NCBI RefSeq assembly: GCF_015553625.1
Contig: NZ_JADNGY010000004.1
Coordinates: 144,812-208,811 of the forward strand
Origin: Streptococcus australis
Lineage (GTDB): Bacteria > Bacillota > Bacilli > Lactobacillales > Streptococcaceae
Length of the DNA: 64,000 nt
Direction of reading: 5' to 3'
The position numbers and the translations under genes are program-made. This document shows, one piece after another, positions 16,865 to 26,036 of the stretch. Each line of letters opens with the position of its first letter. Position 1 is the first letter of the stretch. The notes under the pieces are model-generated. The model was not told the origin of the DNA and searched no databases. It was given only the letters and a program-made list of their open reading frames with translations.

Positions 16865-17098
16865 ATGACTAAACCGTTGATTACTATTTTATTGGTACTA
16901 TCTGTATTAATTATTATCGCTATTTTCATGCAACCAACTAAAAATCAATCTAGCAACGTATTCGATGCAAGTTCAAATGATTTGTTCGAACGTTCAAAAG
17001 CTCGTGGATTCGAAGCAGTGATGCAACGATTGACAGGAGTAATGATTTTCCTTTGGTTACTCATTGCGATGATTCTAATGGTATTATCCAGTAAATAA
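16865..17098 (+). CDS. secG: Preprotein translocase subunit SecG
   Basis: 77 residues with two membrane helices (about 5-23 and 55-74) joined by a polar loop, the SecG layout. SecG binds SecYE and helps SecA-driven export. The ATG at 16865 follows AAGGAG with 9 nt spacing. The loop segment NVFDASSNDLFERSKARGFEAVMQR is the expected cytoplasmic part. A hairpin at 17100 separates it from rnr. Confidence 0.93.
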   Translation: MTKPLITILLVLSVLIIIAIFMQPTKNQSSNVFDASSNDLFERSKARGFEAVMQRLTGVMIFLWLLIAMILMVLSSK

Positions 17099-17099
17099 G

Positions 17100-17131
17100 A
17101 TAGGCTTAGACATTGTCTTTGCCTATTTTTT
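17100..17131 (+). terminator. secG terminator
   Basis: ataggc 17100-17105 pairs with gcctat 17121-17126, then a T-run to 17131. The stem is short. Confidence 0.6.
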
Positions 17132-17196
17132 CATCTATGTTTTGTTGGATAGGGAGATTGTCACTTGCAAAGAAATCTCTCTGAAAGAAAGAAAAT

Positions 17197-17224
17197 AAAG
17201 GAGGCTGGGTATCCAGCACAAAAT
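17197..17224 (+). promoter_or_regulatory. Structured ribosome binding site of rnr
   Basis: AAAGGAGG (17197-17204) is followed at once by gctgg-gtat-ccagc (17204-17217), a perfect 5-bp hairpin, then 7 nt to the ATG. Folding would reduce a long gap to the usual 7 nt. Confidence 0.5.
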
Positions 17225-19582
17225 ATGAAAAGTAAAATTATTGATTATTTAAAACAGGAGGGAAAAGCTCAGGTTGATCAATTGGCTCAAGCCATTGGCA
17301 GTACAGACGCCAAAGGTTTTCGTGAACTGATTAAGACCATTTCGCTGATGGAGCGACGTCGTCAACTAACCTTTGAAGAAAATGGTTTTTTAAGTCTCCT
17401 TGATGCCAAGCCAAAAGGCGTCATTACTGTGAAAGGGATTTTCCATGCTCATAAGAGTGGCTTTGGCTTTGTTAGCCTAGAGGGGGAAGAAGAGGACCTT
17501 TTTATTGGACGAAATGATGTCAACCATGCCATTGATGGGGATACAGTTGAGGTTGTAATCACCAAGGTCGCCGATCGGCAAAAGGGGACCGCGGCAGAGG
17601 GGAAAATCATTGATGTCTTGGAGCACAGCCTCCAAACAGTCGTCGGCCAAATCGTTTTGGATGAGGAAAAACCCAAATATGCAGGCTACATCCTTTCAAA
17701 GAATCAAAAGATTAGCCAACGCATTTACGTGAAAAAACCTGCCCTACAATTAGAGGGAACGGAAGTTCTCAAGGTAGCTATTGAACAGTATCCAAGTCGA
17801 AAACACAACTACTTTGTAGCCTCAGTACAAGATGTGGTTGGGCATGTGACAGATCCTGGGATCGATGTCTTGGAAGTCTTGGAGTCTATGGATATTGTCT
17901 CAGAATTTCCAGAAGCAGTCCTCAAAGAAGCAGAAAGCATCCCAGACCAGCCTAGTGAGAAGGACATGGAGGGACGTTTGGACCTTCGAGATGAAATCAT
18001 CTTTACCATTGATGGTGCCGATGCCAAGGACTTGGATGATGCGGTTCACATCAAGCGCTTGGAAGGTGGGAATTTTGAGCTTGGCGTTCACATAGCCGAT
18101 GTCTCTTATTATGTGACCGAAGGTTCTGCCTTGGACAAGGAAGCCCTCAACCGGGCGACCTCTGTCTATGTGACAGACCGGGTCGTGCCCATGTTACCTG
18201 AGCGTCTCTCTAATGGGATTTGTTCCTTAAACCCTCAAGTGGATCGCTTGACCCAGTCAGCCATTATGGAGATCGACCAGCGTGGTCGGGTACTTCGCTA
18301 CCAGATCACCCAAACGGTCATTAAAACGACTTTCCGTATGACCTATAGCGATGTCAATGAGATCATTGCTGGGGACCAGGAGAAGCGTGAGGAATACCAA
18401 GCTATTGTGCCAAGTATCGAAGCCATGGTTGGTCTTCATCAGATCTTAGAAGGAATGCGGGAAAAACGAGGAGCCCTGAACTTTGATACCAGTGAAGCAA
18501 AAATCCTAGTCAATCCTCAAGGAAAACCAGTAGACATCGTCTTGCGTCAACGTGGGGTTGCGGAACGGATGATTGAATCCTTCATGCTGATTGCAAATGA
18601 GACAGTAGCAGAGCATTTTGCCAAACGAAAACTTCCCTTTATTTACCGGATTCACGAAGAACCCAAAGCAGAGAAAGTGCAAAAGTTTATCGATTATGCT
18701 TCTAGCTTTGGCCTACCAATTTATGGGACAGCTAGTTCCATGAGTCAGGAAACCTTGCAGGACATTATGAAGAAGGTAGAAGGGGAACCCTATGCTGATG
18801 TCTTGTCTATGATGTTGCTCCGTTCCATGCAACAAGCGCGTTATTCCGAGCACAACCACGGCCACTATGGGCTAGCAGCTGAGTTCTATACTCACTTCAC
18901 CAGTCCGATTCGCCGGTATCCAGACTTATTAGTCCATCGCATGGTGCGAGAGTATGGAAAAGATTCTGAAGTGGCTAGCCATTTTGAACAGGTCATTCCA
19001 GATATTGCTAGCCAATCCTCTAGTCGGGAACGCCGCGCCATTGATGCGGAACGGGAAGTGGAAGCCATGAAGAAGGCAGAGTACATGGAGGACTATGTTG
19101 GCGAAGAGTACGATGCATTGGTGTCCAGTGTCGTCAAGTTTGGTCTCTTTGTTGAATTGCCAAATACCGTAGAAGGTTTGATCCACATCACTACCTTACC
19201 TGGTTTTTATCATTTTAACGAGCGCGATTTGACCTTGCGCGGGGAAAAATCAGGCGTCACTTTCCGTGTCGGTCAGGAGATCCGAATCAGGGTCGAAAGA
19301 GCGGATAAGATGACTGGTGAGATTGATTTTTCTTATATCCCAAGTGAGCTGGATTTGATTGAAAAAGTCACTAAAACATCGGGTCGTAAAGATCGAAATG
19401 GACACTCTAAGCGCCCTTCTTCTAAGAAAGAAGAACGAAAGCAAGGAGGCATTAGAGAGAACAAGCGCAAGCATTCTTCAAAAGACAAGAAGAAAAAGAG
19501 TAAGAAACCTTTTTACAAGGAAGTAGCTAAGAAAGGAGCTAAGCATGGCAAAGGGCGAGGGAAAGGTCGTCGCACAAAATAA
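17225..19582 (+). CDS. rnr: Ribonuclease R
   Basis: 785 residues. A processive 3'-5' exoribonuclease that degrades structured RNA and, with tmRNA and SmpB, non-stop mRNAs. In order: N-terminal winged-helix region, cold-shock domains, RNB catalytic domain with the acidic cluster [13 protein letters not shown], a C-terminal S1 domain ([20 protein letters not shown]) and a Lys/Arg-rich tail. ATG 17225 gives the family N-terminus [13 protein letters not shown]. Its AAAGGAGG site is 20 nt away, but a hairpin (17204-17217) could close the gap. TTG 17165 behind GGAGAT is a possible alternative start. It overlaps smpB by 38 bp. Confidence 0.95.
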   Translation: MKSKIIDYLKQEGKAQVDQLAQAIGSTDAKGFRELIKTISLMERRRQLTFEENGFLSLLDAKPKGVITVKGIFHAHKSGFGFVSLEGEEEDLFIGRNDVNHAIDGDTVEVVITKVADRQKGTAAEGKIIDVLEHSLQTVVGQIVLDEEKPKYAGYILSKNQKISQRIYVKKPALQLEGTEVLKVAIEQYPSRKHNYFVASVQDVVGHVTDPGIDVLEVLESMDIVSEFPEAVLKEAESIPDQPSEKDMEGRLDLRDEIIFTIDGADAKDLDDAVHIKRLEGGNFELGVHIADVSYYVTEGSALDKEALNRATSVYVTDRVVPMLPERLSNGICSLNPQVDRLTQSAIMEIDQRGRVLRYQITQTVIKTTFRMTYSDVNEIIAGDQEKREEYQAIVPSIEAMVGLHQILEGMREKRGALNFDTSEAKILVNPQGKPVDIVLRQRGVAERMIESFMLIANETVAEHFAKRKLPFIYRIHEEPKAEKVQKFIDYASSFGLPIYGTASSMSQETLQDIMKKVEGEPYADVLSMMLLRSMQQARYSEHNHGHYGLAAEFYTHFTSPIRRYPDLLVHRMVREYGKDSEVASHFEQVIPDIASQSSSRERRAIDAEREVEAMKKAEYMEDYVGEEYDALVSSVVKFGLFVELPNTVEGLIHITTLPGFYHFNERDLTLRGEKSGVTFRVGQEIRIRVERADKMTGEIDFSYIPSELDLIEKVTKTSGRKDRNGHSKRPSSKKEERKQGGIRENKRKHSSKDKKKKSKKPFYKEVAKKGAKHGKGRGKGRRTK

Positions 19583-20012
19583 GAAAGCAAGCCACGATTA
19601 TACAATTGTTGATACCATTGAAGCAGGAATGGTCCTGACTGGTACAGAAATCAAGAGTGTTCGAGCAGCTCGTATCAACCTCAAGGATGGGTTTGCCCAA
19701 GTGAAAAATGGGGAAGTTTGGTTGAGCAATGTTCATATCGCTCCTTATGAAGAAGGCAATATCTGGAACCAAGATCCAGAGCGCCGTCGCAAACTTCTTC
19801 TTCATAAAAAACAAATCCAGAAATTAGAGCAAGAAACCAAAGGAACAGGGATGACGCTGGTCCCACTTAAAGTCTACATTAAAGACGGCTATGCCAAGCT
19901 CTTGCTGGGCTTAGCAAAAGGGAAGCACGATTATGACAAACGTGAATCCATCAAACGGCGGGAACAAAATCGCGATATTGCTCGTGTGATGAAACAATAC
20001 AATACACGTTAA
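19545..20012 (+). CDS. smpB: SsrA-binding protein SmpB
   Basis: 155 residues. SmpB binds tmRNA and delivers it to stalled ribosomes for trans-translation. The oligonucleotide-binding barrel segments [22 protein letters not shown] and [29 protein letters not shown] and the basic C-terminal tail are intact. The start lies inside the end of rnr, so two parts of the ribosome-rescue pathway are translated together. A terminator follows at 20020. Confidence 0.98.
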   Translation: MAKGEGKVVAQNKKASHDYTIVDTIEAGMVLTGTEIKSVRAARINLKDGFAQVKNGEVWLSNVHIAPYEEGNIWNQDPERRRKLLLHKKQIQKLEQETKGTGMTLVPLKVYIKDGYAKLLLGLAKGKHDYDKRESIKRREQNRDIARVMKQYNTR

Positions 20013-20019
20013 AACAAGA

Positions 20020-20063
20020 AATAGGAACAGCTGAAGCAAAGGCTTAAAACTGTTCCTATTTTT
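20020..20063 (+). terminator. rnr-smpB terminator
   Basis: aataggaacag 20020-20030 pairs with ctgttcctatt 20050-20060, then TTTTT. Confidence 0.85.
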
Positions 20064-20075
20064 AATGATCTTTTT

Positions 20076-20113
20076 TGAAACCGCTTGCATTTCTATCTGG
20101 ATAAGGGTATACT
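20076..20113 (+). promoter_or_regulatory. Promoter with overlapping cre site, first C69 dipeptidase
   Basis: cre-like TGAAACCGCTTGCA (20076-20089, one mismatch to TGWAARCGYTWNCW) overlaps the -35 TTGCAT (20085-20090). A 17-bp spacer leads to TATACT (20108-20113). CcpA bound here would be expected to repress. Confidence 0.7.
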
Positions 20114-20194
20114 GAAGGTAGCGTTGGTATAGTTGTTTTTCGTCGGCTTGAAAATTTTTTCTAGCCTCTTTTGTAGTCATAAAGGAGATCGACT

Positions 20195-21940
20195 ATGAGA
20201 AAACTACTGGTCAAACTAATGATTGCTTTCATGGCCTTTGCCTTGATTCCAGTTCAAGTTGCTCAGGCTTGCTCAGCCATCATTGTTGGGAAGGAGCTCA
20301 CGACAGATGGTTCCATGCTCTTCGGGCGGACTGAAGACTATCCTTATGCTCCCGATGGTGGTCGCCACAATAAAACTTACGAAGTGGTACCTGCCAAAGA
20401 CTATAAGGATGGGGATATGTTGGAGGATGAATCCAATGGCTTTGCTTATCCGCACTTGAGTCATGAAATGAAATATACCGCAACTTATGATGCGGCGCAT
20501 GGAGATGGTTCCAACGGGAACTTCGGAGCACACGGCTTTAACGAAGCTGGTGTTTCCATGACCTCTACAGTATCGGCAACCCCACACGATAAAATTTTGA
20601 AAGCAGACCCACTCGTGAAAAATGGATTGGCTGAGGCTGCTATGGTAGACTTGGTTCTTCCACGTGCCAAAACAGCTCGTGAAGGAATTGAGTTGGTTGC
20701 CAAGGTACTTGATGAAAAAGGATCTGCCGAAGGAAACATTATTGTCGTAGCAGATAAAAATGAACTCTGGTACATGGAAATCCTATCTGGACACCAATAT
20801 GTAGCTATTAAATTCCCTCAAGACCGCTATGCCATCTTTGCCAATACCTACTATCTAGGAAATGTGGATTTCAAGGACAAGGACAATGTCATTGCTTCGA
20901 AAGATGTGGAAGCAGTTGCTAAAAAGGCAGACCACTACAAGACTGATAAAGATGGGAACTTCCATATCGCAGACTCTTATGGTCCAGATGAATATACCGA
21001 ACGCAACCGCTCACGGACCTATGCAGGGATTACCTTGATGGATCCGAAAGCGGATGTCAAATATGATGATAAGCACTTTGACCTCTTGCGCAAACCAACG
21101 GATCCTTCTAAGAAGTATAGTCTAGAGGATGTTTTCGCTGAACAACGGAACCGGTTCGAACACCTCAAACAATATACTCCAGATGACTTGGTGGAACCAG
21201 GTAAAGAAGTAGATACCAATAAGTATAAGTATGCTCTTGGAAATGAAAACGTCATCAACGCCCACGTTTACCAAATTAAGAAGGACTTGCCAACTCCATT
21301 TGGTGGTGTCGTTTGGTTGGGGCTCGCTCAAAGCCGGAACACGCCTTATGTGCCATTCTATGGTATTGTCAACGATACCTATGCACCATTCAAAGTTCGC
21401 TCTGCCAAATACGATCCAACTTCTTGGTATTGGGCTGTTTGGCATATTGACCAAATGGTCATGAAATACCCAGACCTCTTTGGCAACAGCATCCAAGAGA
21501 AGTGGAAAGAATTGGAAAAAGGCTGGATCAAGGAACAAGCGGCTTTGGATCAAAAATATAGTGGACTCACTGATGACCAAGCGAAAGCTACTGCAGACGA
21601 AGTAACAAGTGACTCACTTAAACGTGCGGAAACGATCTTCAAACAAATCAAGCAAGTTGAAAGCGAGATGGAAGATAAGATTCGTACAGAAAAAGGTTTG
21701 GAAGCAGACTTTGTTTATGATGGCTATAACAAGGCCAATCTGGTAGCAGCAGCTCAAGCTGAAAAAGACGCATCGAAAGAAACTGATAAGAAGGAAGAAA
21801 CAGCTTCTAGTCAATCATCTAGCAAGGCAAGTGATTCAAACAGCAGTTTATCTGCCGTCTTAGGAGTTTTGGCTCTTGCAGGATTTGGCTTGGCAGGTTT
21901 CTACTTTAAAAAATCAAAAAAGAATGAAAATGAAGAATAA
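20195..21940 (+). CDS. Membrane-anchored C69 family dipeptidase (paralogue 1)
   Basis: 581 residues. Peptidase family C69 (PepD-like) enzymes are N-terminal-nucleophile hydrolases. A signal peptide ends VAQA, leaving Cys26 (CSAIIVGKELTTDG) as the likely nucleophile after cleavage. Conserved FGRTEDYPYA, NEAGVSMTSTVSA and DKNELWYMEILSGHQY segments follow. The C-terminus has a Ser/Lys/Glu-rich spacer (~520-555), one hydrophobic helix and a KKSKKNE tail, so the enzyme is probably held on the outer membrane face rather than by sortase. It is monocistronic with a cre-overlapped promoter. It is a paralogue of the gene at 24375. Substrate, perhaps peptides or muropeptides, is unknown. Confidence 0.9.
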   Translation: MRKLLVKLMIAFMAFALIPVQVAQACSAIIVGKELTTDGSMLFGRTEDYPYAPDGGRHNKTYEVVPAKDYKDGDMLEDESNGFAYPHLSHEMKYTATYDAAHGDGSNGNFGAHGFNEAGVSMTSTVSATPHDKILKADPLVKNGLAEAAMVDLVLPRAKTAREGIELVAKVLDEKGSAEGNIIVVADKNELWYMEILSGHQYVAIKFPQDRYAIFANTYYLGNVDFKDKDNVIASKDVEAVAKKADHYKTDKDGNFHIADSYGPDEYTERNRSRTYAGITLMDPKADVKYDDKHFDLLRKPTDPSKKYSLEDVFAEQRNRFEHLKQYTPDDLVEPGKEVDTNKYKYALGNENVINAHVYQIKKDLPTPFGGVVWLGLAQSRNTPYVPFYGIVNDTYAPFKVRSAKYDPTSWYWAVWHIDQMVMKYPDLFGNSIQEKWKELEKGWIKEQAALDQKYSGLTDDQAKATADEVTSDSLKRAETIFKQIKQVESEMEDKIRTEKGLEADFVYDGYNKANLVAAAQAEKDASKETDKKEETASSQSSSKASDSNSSLSAVLGVLALAGFGLAGFYFKKSKKNENEE

Positions 21941-21988
21941 GTAGACAGAGACTGTTAAATCAGCATCCTGCCTCAACTGGATTCTAAG

Positions 21989-22039
21989 AGAGTGGAATAG
22001 AAGTCTTCACAAAAGGAGCTTGTAATTCCACTCTTTTTA
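21989..22039 (+). terminator. Terminator of the first C69 dipeptidase gene
   Basis: agagtggaat 21989-21998 pairs with attccactct 22025-22034, then a T-run. Confidence 0.8.
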
Positions 22040-22068
22040 TTGTTATTTGCATGCAATTTTTGTATGAT
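22040..22068 (+). promoter_or_regulatory. tehB promoter
   Basis: TTGTTA (22040-22045), 17 bp, TATGAT (22063-22068). Confidence 0.55.
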
Positions 22069-22099
22069 AGGGATAGATAGAAAGAAGGAGAAGAAACGG

Positions 22100-22960
22100 A
22101 TGCCTGAAAAATTAATTGCCTATAAACGGATGCCTTTGTGGACCAAGGATACCATGCCTGAAGCAGTCCAAAGAAAACACAATACCAAAGTAGGTACTTG
22201 GGGAAAGATTACCGTCCTAAAAGGAAAACTCAAGTTTGTTGAGCTGACGGAAGATGGGGAAGAAGTAGCCAGCCATGTTTTTGAGGCAGGTGCGGATAAC
22301 CCGATGGCACAACCGCAAGCTTGGCACCGTGTAGAGGCCCTTACAGATGATGTGGAATGGTTTTTGGAATTCTACTGTGAGCCCAAAGATTACTTCCCCA
22401 AAAAATATAATAGCAATCCCGTCCATTCGGAAGTGCTAGAAGCCATGGAGTCCCTTTCTCCAGGAAAGGCCTTGGATTTGGGGTGTGGACAAGGACGAAA
22501 TGCTCTCTTTTTGGCCCAGCATGGCTTTGAAGTGACAGCAGTCGATCAAAATGAATTAGCCCTAGAGATCCTACAAAGTATTGTAGAGCAAGAAGATTTG
22601 GAAATGACTGTGGGGCTCTATGATATCAATTCAGCGAACTTAAAGCAAAGTTATGACTTGATTGTCTCAACGGTTGTCCTCATGTTCTTGCAAGCGGATC
22701 GCATTCCAGCGATTATTCGAAATATGCAAGACCAGACCAATCCAGGTGGCTATAACTTGATCGTTTGTGCCATGGATACAGAGGACTATCCTTGCCAGGT
22801 TCCTTTTTCCTTTACCTTTAAGGAAGGCGAGCTAGCAGACTACTACAAGGATTGGGAACTCGTTAAATACAATGAAAATCCAGGGCATCTGCACCGACGT
22901 GATGAAAATGGCAATCGAATTGCCTTACGCTTTGCGACCATGCTAGCCAAGAAAATATAA
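22100..22960 (+). CDS. tehB: SAM-dependent methyltransferase TehB
   Basis: 286 residues. An N-terminal TehB-specific domain (~1-95, MPEKLIAYKRMPLWTKDTMP onward) precedes a class I methyltransferase with the SAM loop ALDLGCGQGRNALFL and the acidic VTAVDQNE. TehB confers tellurite resistance by methylation in other bacteria; the natural substrate is unsettled. The start ATG 22100 follows AAGGAGAAG. It has its own promoter and terminator between the dipeptidase gene and lrgAB, so co-regulation with them is not evident. Confidence 0.9.
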   Translation: MPEKLIAYKRMPLWTKDTMPEAVQRKHNTKVGTWGKITVLKGKLKFVELTEDGEEVASHVFEAGADNPMAQPQAWHRVEALTDDVEWFLEFYCEPKDYFPKKYNSNPVHSEVLEAMESLSPGKALDLGCGQGRNALFLAQHGFEVTAVDQNELALEILQSIVEQEDLEMTVGLYDINSANLKQSYDLIVSTVVLMFLQADRIPAIIRNMQDQTNPGGYNLIVCAMDTEDYPCQVPFSFTFKEGELADYYKDWELVKYNENPGHLHRRDENGNRIALRFATMLAKKI

Positions 22961-22970
22961 ATAGCTCTCT

Positions 22971-23006
22971 AGACAAGGACACCCTTGCAGTCGTCCTTGT
23001 CTTTTT
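22971..23006 (+). terminator. tehB terminator
   Basis: agacaaggac 22971-22980 pairs with gtccttgtct 22993-23002, then a T-run to 23006. Confidence 0.85.
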
Positions 23007-23095
23007 ATATCTGAAAACTTTCTGAAAATACTTGATTTTTCACAGAAAAGGAGTAGACTGTTAGTGTATCTTTCAAGAATTTTGAGGAGAAGCGC

Positions 23096-23467
23096 GTGAA
23101 ACTCTATGTTCAACTGATGATTATCTTTACCATCTCTTTGATTGGGGAAGGGATATCGACCCTCTTTCATTTGCCAATTCCAGGTAGTATTATTGGTCTA
23201 CTGATTCTATTTCTTTGCTTGCAGTTGAAATGGCTTCGTATCCGCCATGTGAATCTGGTCGGATCTTTTCTCTTAGCCAATATGACGATTTTATTTTTAC
23301 CTCCAGCGGTTGGGATTATGGATAAGTTTGATGTCATCCAGCCCTATTTATTGCCCATCGTATTGATTATTTTAGGGGCTATCATCATCAATGTAACCCT
23401 CATTGCGCTTGTTGTTGGCTTTATCAAGACAAGGTATGAGGGGGATTATGAAGGAGGGAAGAAATAA
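23096..23467 (+). CDS. lrgA: Holin-like protein LrgA/CidA family
   Basis: 123 residues from GTG 23096 with GAGGAGA about 7 nt upstream. Four hydrophobic helices, the IPGSIIGLLILFLCLQ segment and LPPAVGIMDKFD are typical of the LrgA/CidA family, holin-like membrane proteins affecting autolysis, oxidative stress and, in some species, pyruvate transport. Its stop overlaps the lrgB start by one base. A promoter candidate lies at 23032-23059 (TTGATT, 16 bp, TAGACT). In relatives lrgAB answers to LytST and carbon source; no lytST is in this window. Confidence 0.9.
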   Translation: MKLYVQLMIIFTISLIGEGISTLFHLPIPGSIIGLLILFLCLQLKWLRIRHVNLVGSFLLANMTILFLPPAVGIMDKFDVIQPYLLPIVLIILGAIIINVTLIALVVGFIKTRYEGDYEGGKK

Positions 23468-24162
23468 TGGAAAGTTTGTGGTCAAATCCTCTCTTTGGGA
23501 TTTCTTTATCAGTCTTTGCCTATCTGATTGGGATGATGATTTTTCGTCGCTTTCCCCATCCGATCACGACCCCCCTCTTAGTTGCAACGGTCTTGATCAT
23601 TGGATTTTTAAAGCTGACAGGGATTTCCTATAAGGCCTATAATATTGGCGGAACCTACCTCAGTAATTTGATTGTGCCCTCAACGGTTGTCCTGGGAATT
23701 CCCTTGTATAAGAGTTTCCATCTGATGAAACACCATGCCAAGAGTATTCTTCTTAGTAGTTTTCTAGCAGTAGTAGTCAACACAGTTTTTACAGCTGTCT
23801 TGGCTAAGCTTTTTGGGATGAAGTACTTTCTAGCTATTTCCCTCTTTCCTAAGTCTGTGACAACAGCCATGGCAGTGGGGATTGCTGAAAAAATGCAGGG
23901 AATTACTACCATTACCCTGGTTGTCGTTGTAGCGACAGGTATCCTGACCAGTGTACTAGGACCAACGATTCTTAAATTCCTAAAAGTAGAGGATCCTGTT
24001 GCCATTGGTTTGGCTCTTGGGGGTACAGGTCATGCGGTAGGGACTGGTACAGCCTTTCAGTATGGTCAAGTAGCCGGAGCTATGGGTGGCTTAGCAATTG
24101 GGATAACTGGCGTTTTCTACGTCTTTATAACTCCCCTTGTCGCGAGCCTGATTCTTTCCTAA
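23467..24162 (+). CDS. lrgB: LrgB family membrane protein
   Basis: 231 residues of a many-helix membrane protein. The family segments YNIGGTYLSNLIVPSTVVLGIPLY, SLFPKSVTTAMAVGIAEK and LGGTGHAVGTGTAF are clear. LrgB acts with LrgA; the complex is tied to murein hydrolase control and three-carbon metabolite transport in different species. It starts on the last base of the lrgA stop (TAATG), and a terminator follows at 24182. Confidence 0.92.
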   Translation: MESLWSNPLFGISLSVFAYLIGMMIFRRFPHPITTPLLVATVLIIGFLKLTGISYKAYNIGGTYLSNLIVPSTVVLGIPLYKSFHLMKHHAKSILLSSFLAVVVNTVFTAVLAKLFGMKYFLAISLFPKSVTTAMAVGIAEKMQGITTITLVVVVATGILTSVLGPTILKFLKVEDPVAIGLALGGTGHAVGTGTAFQYGQVAGAMGGLAIGITGVFYVFITPLVASLILS

Positions 24163-24181
24163 AAAGGTAGAGAGTATTCAG

Positions 24182-24212
24182 AAAAAGCTTGGAAGAAGTT
24201 CCGAGCTTTTTT
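24182..24212 (+). terminator. lrgAB terminator
   Basis: aaaaagcttggaa 24182-24194 pairs (G:U allowed) with ttccgagcttttt from 24199, then a T-run. Confidence 0.8.
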
Positions 24213-24294
24213 GTGTACAGTTAGATAGAGAAGGTTGTTTAATAATTTGAAGGTCAAATAATTTTCAGATAGATTACTAATTGATTACAGTCGT

Positions 24295-24332
24295 TGTAAG
24301 CGCTTGCCAAACTTTGGTTCAAAAGGTATACT
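24295..24332 (+). promoter_or_regulatory. Promoter with overlapping cre site, second C69 dipeptidase operon
   Basis: cre-like TGTAAGCGCTTGCC (24295-24308, mismatch only at the last base) overlaps -35 TTGCCA (24304-24309). A 17-bp spacer leads to TATACT (24327-24332). Spacing and -10 are identical to the other dipeptidase promoter at 20076. Confidence 0.75.
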
Positions 24333-24374
24333 AAAAGAGGTTATACGGTTAATATCTAGTTAAAGGAGTTCAAT

Positions 24375-26036
24375 ATGAAGAAACGTTATGCTCGATCAGC
24401 CTTGGGCTTGATCACTGCTCTCTTCCTCTTTGTCCAACCGGTAGAGGCCTGTACAGGTTTTATCATCGGTAAAAAGTTAACAGCAGATGGGAATGCTTTG
24501 TACGGACGTACGGAGGACTTAGAACCAAACCACAATAAGAACTTTGTGGTCAGAGAACGAACTTATAACAAGAAAGGGGAGGTCTTTGAAGATGCCACCA
24601 ATGGCTTTAAGTATGAGCTCCCAGAAGTAAGTTATAAATATACAGCTGTCCCAGATGTTACACCAGAACAGGGTGTATTTGATGAAGCTGGTTTTAATGA
24701 GCATGGTGTGTCCATCTCGGCGACCGTCTCAGCTTCAGCAAATGACAACATTAAAAAGGTCGATCCTTATGTAAAGGACGGCTTGGCTGAGTCTGCCCTC
24801 ACCACTGTCGTTCTTCCAAGTGTCAAAACGGCTCGTGAAGGAGTCGAGCTCATTGCGAAAATTGTGGAAGAAAAAGGGGCAGCAGAAGGAAATATTGTGA
24901 CGATCGCGGACAAGGAAGGTATCTGGTACATGGAGATCCTTTCTGGTCACCAATATGTAGCGATTCTCTTCCCAGAAGATCGCTATGCAGTCTTTCCAAA
25001 TACCTTCTTCTTAGGACATGTCGATTTTTCAGATAAGGAACGGACTATTGCCTCGAAGGATGTTGAAAAAGTGGCCCGTGATGCAGGAACCTATAAAGAA
25101 ATCGATGGCCAGTTCCATGTTTCCCAATCCTACAATCCTCCTTTGCATGAGGCAGATCGTTCTCGTGTTTGGTCTGGTATTAAGTCACTGGATCCAGATG
25201 CAGATGTGAACTACGATGACGAGTATTTTGACTTGATGCATACAACGGATCGAAAATTGACGCTACGAGATGCGATGAATCTCCAACGCAATCGGTTAGA
25301 AGGAACAGACTTCAAACCACAAGATCAAATGGAGTTGGATGGAAAAGGGATTCCAGAAAAAGGGAAGTTTGATGAAGTTTATAAATACCCGATTTCGAAC
25401 CCGAATGTCATGGAAGCCCATATTTTCCAATTAAAGGAAAATGTTCCTGATAGTGCAGGTGGGGGAACCATGTGGTTAGCGATGGGAAGCCCACGAAATG
25501 CTCCTTACCTGCCTTACTATGGCAATATCACCAATACCTACCAAGCCTATCAAGAATTAGGAACAGCCTATAATCCCCAATCTTGGTATTGGACCATGTC
25601 TCGCATTAATGATTTAGTTGCCAAATATCCTGATTTATTCGGAGATGGGGCCATCCGTACTGAAATGGAACGCTTAGAATCTCAATGGATGGCTGAGCAA
25701 GAAATCAGTGATCAAGAACAAATCGCCCTCGCTTCACAGCCAGAGCAGGCGAGCCTAAAAGCGACAGAAACGAGCATGACTCGAGCTCAAAAGACCTTCG
25801 ATCGTCTGCAAGAAATTCGTCAAGAAGCAGAAGAAAAGGTGATTGCTCAATATGGACAAGGTGCTATTGACGATTTAACAGATGAAGAAGATGCAAACCA
25901 AGAAGAAGAGATCAATTTGGTACCGTTTGACTATGACTTTGTCATTACAATTGGCTTAGCCCTTGTGACAGTGATAGGAGTAGGAATTTTCTTCATCAAA
26001 TCAAAGAAAGCAAAGGGAGGTAAGAAGGATGAATAA
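24375..26036 (+). CDS. Membrane-anchored C69 family dipeptidase (paralogue 2)
   Basis: 553 residues, paralogous to the product of 20195-21940 with the same layout. A signal peptide ends PVEA before Cys26 (CTGFIIGKKLTADG). YGRTEDLEP, NEHGVSISATVSA, IWYMEILSGHQYVAILFPEDRYAVF and the C-terminal helix with a KSKKAKGGKKDE tail match paralogue 1. Divergence is greatest in the last ~120 residues. The gene overlaps a PrsW-type protease gene by 8 bp, so the two are one operon. Probably extracytoplasmic peptide hydrolysis; the substrate is unknown. Confidence 0.9.
   Translation: MKKRYARSALGLITALFLFVQPVEACTGFIIGKKLTADGNALYGRTEDLEPNHNKNFVVRERTYNKKGEVFEDATNGFKYELPEVSYKYTAVPDVTPEQGVFDEAGFNEHGVSISATVSASANDNIKKVDPYVKDGLAESALTTVVLPSVKTAREGVELIAKIVEEKGAAEGNIVTIADKEGIWYMEILSGHQYVAILFPEDRYAVFPNTFFLGHVDFSDKERTIASKDVEKVARDAGTYKEIDGQFHVSQSYNPPLHEADRSRVWSGIKSLDPDADVNYDDEYFDLMHTTDRKLTLRDAMNLQRNRLEGTDFKPQDQMELDGKGIPEKGKFDEVYKYPISNPNVMEAHIFQLKENVPDSAGGGTMWLAMGSPRNAPYLPYYGNITNTYQAYQELGTAYNPQSWYWTMSRINDLVAKYPDLFGDGAIRTEMERLESQWMAEQEISDQEQIALASQPEQASLKATETSMTRAQKTFDRLQEIRQEAEEKVIAQYGQGAIDDLTDEEDANQEEEINLVPFDYDFVITIGLALVTVIGVGIFFIKSKKAKGGKKDE

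Noticed and set aside
20255-20278. Lipoprotein lipobox in the C69 dipeptidases
   Set aside because: Residues before Cys26 are AQA (and VEA in the second), lacking the usual Leu at -3, and the Cys fits the family's N-terminal nucleophile with a separate C-terminal membrane anchor.
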